DNA of 64,000 nt, from contig CP119314.1 in the NCBI GenBank assembly GCA_029202385.1, positions 5,011,001-5,075,000 of the forward strand, in the 5' to 3' direction. Under the pieces are notes generated by a model. The model saw nothing but the letters and a program-made list of their open reading frames with translations, did not search any database and was not told the DNA's origin. Source of the DNA: Candidatus Sphingomonas phytovorans (GTDB lineage Bacteria; Pseudomonadota; Alphaproteobacteria; Sphingomonadales; Sphingomonadaceae). Below, in pieces: positions 62,593-64,000 of the stretch. Position 1 is the first letter of the stretch. Every line of letters starts with the position of its first letter. A program made the position numbers and the translations under genes.

Positions 62593-64000
62593 TTATTGCA
62601 GAATGGTGAAGTCGGCACCTTCGCCCAGCCAGCTCATGTTGGATTTCGCGAAGTCCTTGCGCGATTTGACCAGACCGTCCTGATACAGATCGAACGCAGC
62701 CCCGGCTGTGTTGAAAAGCGTCTGCACACTGATCGGCTCCTTTTTTTGAATGGAAGCCTCCATGGACTCGATCGCCAGGCCAAGCAGGGTGGTGGGCTCG
62801 TCATAGTCCTGGCGCCCCTGTTCGGCGGCAATCAGCTTCAAAAGGCCGATGGGGGCGGTCTTGCTGAAATCTTCGTCAAGCGCTGCGCTGGGTGCCTTCT
62901 CGGATGCCCCGCCGGCATCGCAAGTGCTGATCGTCAGCATCACATACCGGGGCTTGATCGTGCTCAGTGCGTTGGCGATGGCGGCGCCCGTGATCATCCG
63001 GTCCGCGTTCTCCCCGATATAGCTCGCCACATTGTAGACGGCTTGGGACGGCAGGAAATAATAGTCGTTCCCGATCTTCCTGCCATCCTTATGCGCAAGG
63101 CCTTTTTCATACACCGCGTGGCCGTCGAAGATCACCCAGATGGCATCGCCTGAACGTGCCGACTCGTTTACATGCGCGACGGCCTCCTGCCAGGCCTGCA
63201 GGTTCACCCCATGGTCGGAGATTTGTTGAATATCGATCGCCGGGCGGACGCCGTCGCGGGCATTGACCCGCCTGACCATGTCGGCAAAAGCTAAGCGATT
63301 CTTCGTTGTGGATTCCAGATCGCACAGCATGCGCGCCGCGGCAGCGCGGTCCGCGCATTTCCCCTGATATTTCGATGCGCTGACGTAGATGACGAATAAT
63401 CGCGGCTTACTGTCCTTCGAGCGTTTCGGCGCGTCGAGTTCACCGTCGCTCACTGATTCGATCGATTGGCCGTCGAGCGTGATCTGGGCGTAATAGTTGT
63501 TCCGGATGCCAGGGATGGCCTCGAACATACCGCGCCAGCATGTTGTGCCGACGGGGGTGCCCGCCGGGCAGGGTGCCGGATCGGGCGCAGTCGAGGTCGC
63601 CCGCGTCTGATGAAAGAGCGCCGGCATCGACAGGGATCCCCCGCCTCCTGTCCCGCTCCGGCGAACCGCTATAAGCACTTCGTAATTGCCGCTGGATTTC
63701 AGAACAGCCTTGCCGACGGTGATCTCCGTTCCATTCGACGTCATCTCCTCGGCGCAACTGCTTGACGACGCAGTGGCGGTGCCATGCGGGAGGCTCCTCA
63801 GCAAATCCCTTCTTCGGCAAGCGCTGGTGGTATCGAATCGGTCGAGTGGAAAACCGTCCTTTGGCGCCCGCTTGAAGGATTGGACCCGGAGAATCTCGTT
63901 GATCGTCCGCGCGCCTGCGTCGTAATGGCCGCTGTCGTCGAACATTGCCCAGCCTCGCCGCCTGATCGAGACCAACGTTACCGTCGTTGACGGGCCTTTC
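62593..64000 (-). CDS. Caspase-like (C14) protein, 5' end beyond the window
   Basis: The frame is open to the right edge, so the N-terminus is missing. The last about 470 residues show a caspase-type fold. The catalytic His is in DAIWVIFDGHAVYEKG, the Cys in MLTISTCDAGGASEK, with SKDSKPRLFVIYVSASKYQG as the first strand and GNDYYFLPSQAVYN typical of bacterial C14 proteins. The region before it is beta-rich with Cys (CPAGTPVGTTCWRGM) and may be a binding domain. The first residues seen (RRRGWAMFDDSGHYDAGA) resemble the end of a repeat or WD-type domain. Substrate unknown; no effector partner is visible here. Confidence 0.75.
   Translation of the reverse strand, partial: KGPSTTVTLVSIRRRGWAMFDDSGHYDAGARTINEILRVQSFKRAPKDGFPLDRFDTTSACRRRDLLRSLPHGTATASSSSCAEEMTSNGTEITVGKAVLKSSGNYEVLIAVRRSGTGGGGSLSMPALFHQTRATSTAPDPAPCPAGTPVGTTCWRGMFEAIPGIRNNYYAQITLDGQSIESVSDGELDAPKRSKDSKPRLFVIYVSASKYQGKCADRAAAARMLCDLESTTKNRLAFADMVRRVNARDGVRPAIDIQQISDHGVNLQAWQEAVAHVNESARSGDAIWVIFDGHAVYEKGLAHKDGRKIGNDYYFLPSQAVYNVASYIGENADRMITGAAIANALSTIKPRYVMLTISTCDAGGASEKAPSAALDEDFSKTAPIGLLKLIAAEQGRQDYDEPTTLLGLAIESMEASIQKKEPISVQTLFNTAGAAFDLYQDGLVKSRKDFAKSNMSWLGEGADFTILQ

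Overview
The window reads as chromosome of a high-GC alphaproteobacterium, most likely a Sphingomonas-type member of the Sphingomonadaceae. The clues are family content and gene order: a UrcA-family exported protein, DUF3297, a TIGR04222 membrane protein beside a DUF1399-like protein, a large TonB-dependent receptor, the bamD-recN-ligA order, the yajC-secD-secF-Mth938 order, and intergenic palindromic repeats of a sphingomonad style. Species cannot be fixed from sequence reading alone.

Layout. 1-5.2 kb: an XpaC/TelA pair, a VOC protein, an AraC regulator and a GH5 lipoprotein. 5.4-13.6 kb: the GTPase TypA/BipA, small conserved proteins (DUF805, EVE, DUF3297), a PEP-mutase-like enzyme, a methyltransferase, a LytS/LytTR-type two-component pair and an HD protein. 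14-23 kb: TonB-dependent receptor, ligA, a hidden small gene with a probable ACG start, a cold-shock protein, a small secreted-protein pseudogene broken by an in-frame TAG, recN and bamD. 23-31 kb: mannose-6-phosphate isomerase, a glycosyltransferase, a DUF3089 hydrolase, then Mth938-secF-secD-yajC. 31-34.4 kb: an accessory patch with palindromic repeats, tRNA-Pro(GGG), tRNA-Ser(UGA), an unknown zinc-ribbon protein, an ExbD/TolR-like lipoprotein and a truncated duplicate of a gene found 15 kb away. 34.4-47.3 kb: cupin, Yip1, S9 peptidase, SleB-type hydrolase, M16 peptidase, Rossmann protein, EF-hand protein, the DUF1399/TIGR04222 pair and tgt. 47.3-52.8 kb: a second accessory patch, with a cupin fusion, two internally deleted IS5-type remnants bracketing an erythromycin-esterase-like secreted protein, a MarR-GNAT fusion, a nucleotidyltransferase without an ordinary start codon, a HAD phosphatase and an EF-hand protein. 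53-64 kb: queA-ppi-coaD, GH25 lysozyme, ispA-xseB, an acyl-CoA ligase, a diguanylate cyclase, a rhodanese, a UrcA protein and a caspase-like protein running off the end.

How the genes work together. Core processes cover queuosine in tRNA (tgt, queA), protein export (secDF-yajC), outer-membrane assembly (bamD), DNA repair (recN, ligA, xseB), isoprenoid synthesis (ispA) and CoA synthesis (coaD). The coaD-ppi-queA-tgt group, often contiguous in relatives, is split here by the 47.3-52.8 kb patch. I did not find a complete unknown multi-gene defence or mobile system. The most notable observations are the IS-flanked gene with a partial second copy, two genes that appear to lack a canonical start codon, the TAG-interrupted secreted protein, the DUF1399/TIGR04222 pair behind a perfect palindrome, and the caspase-like protein at the right edge.
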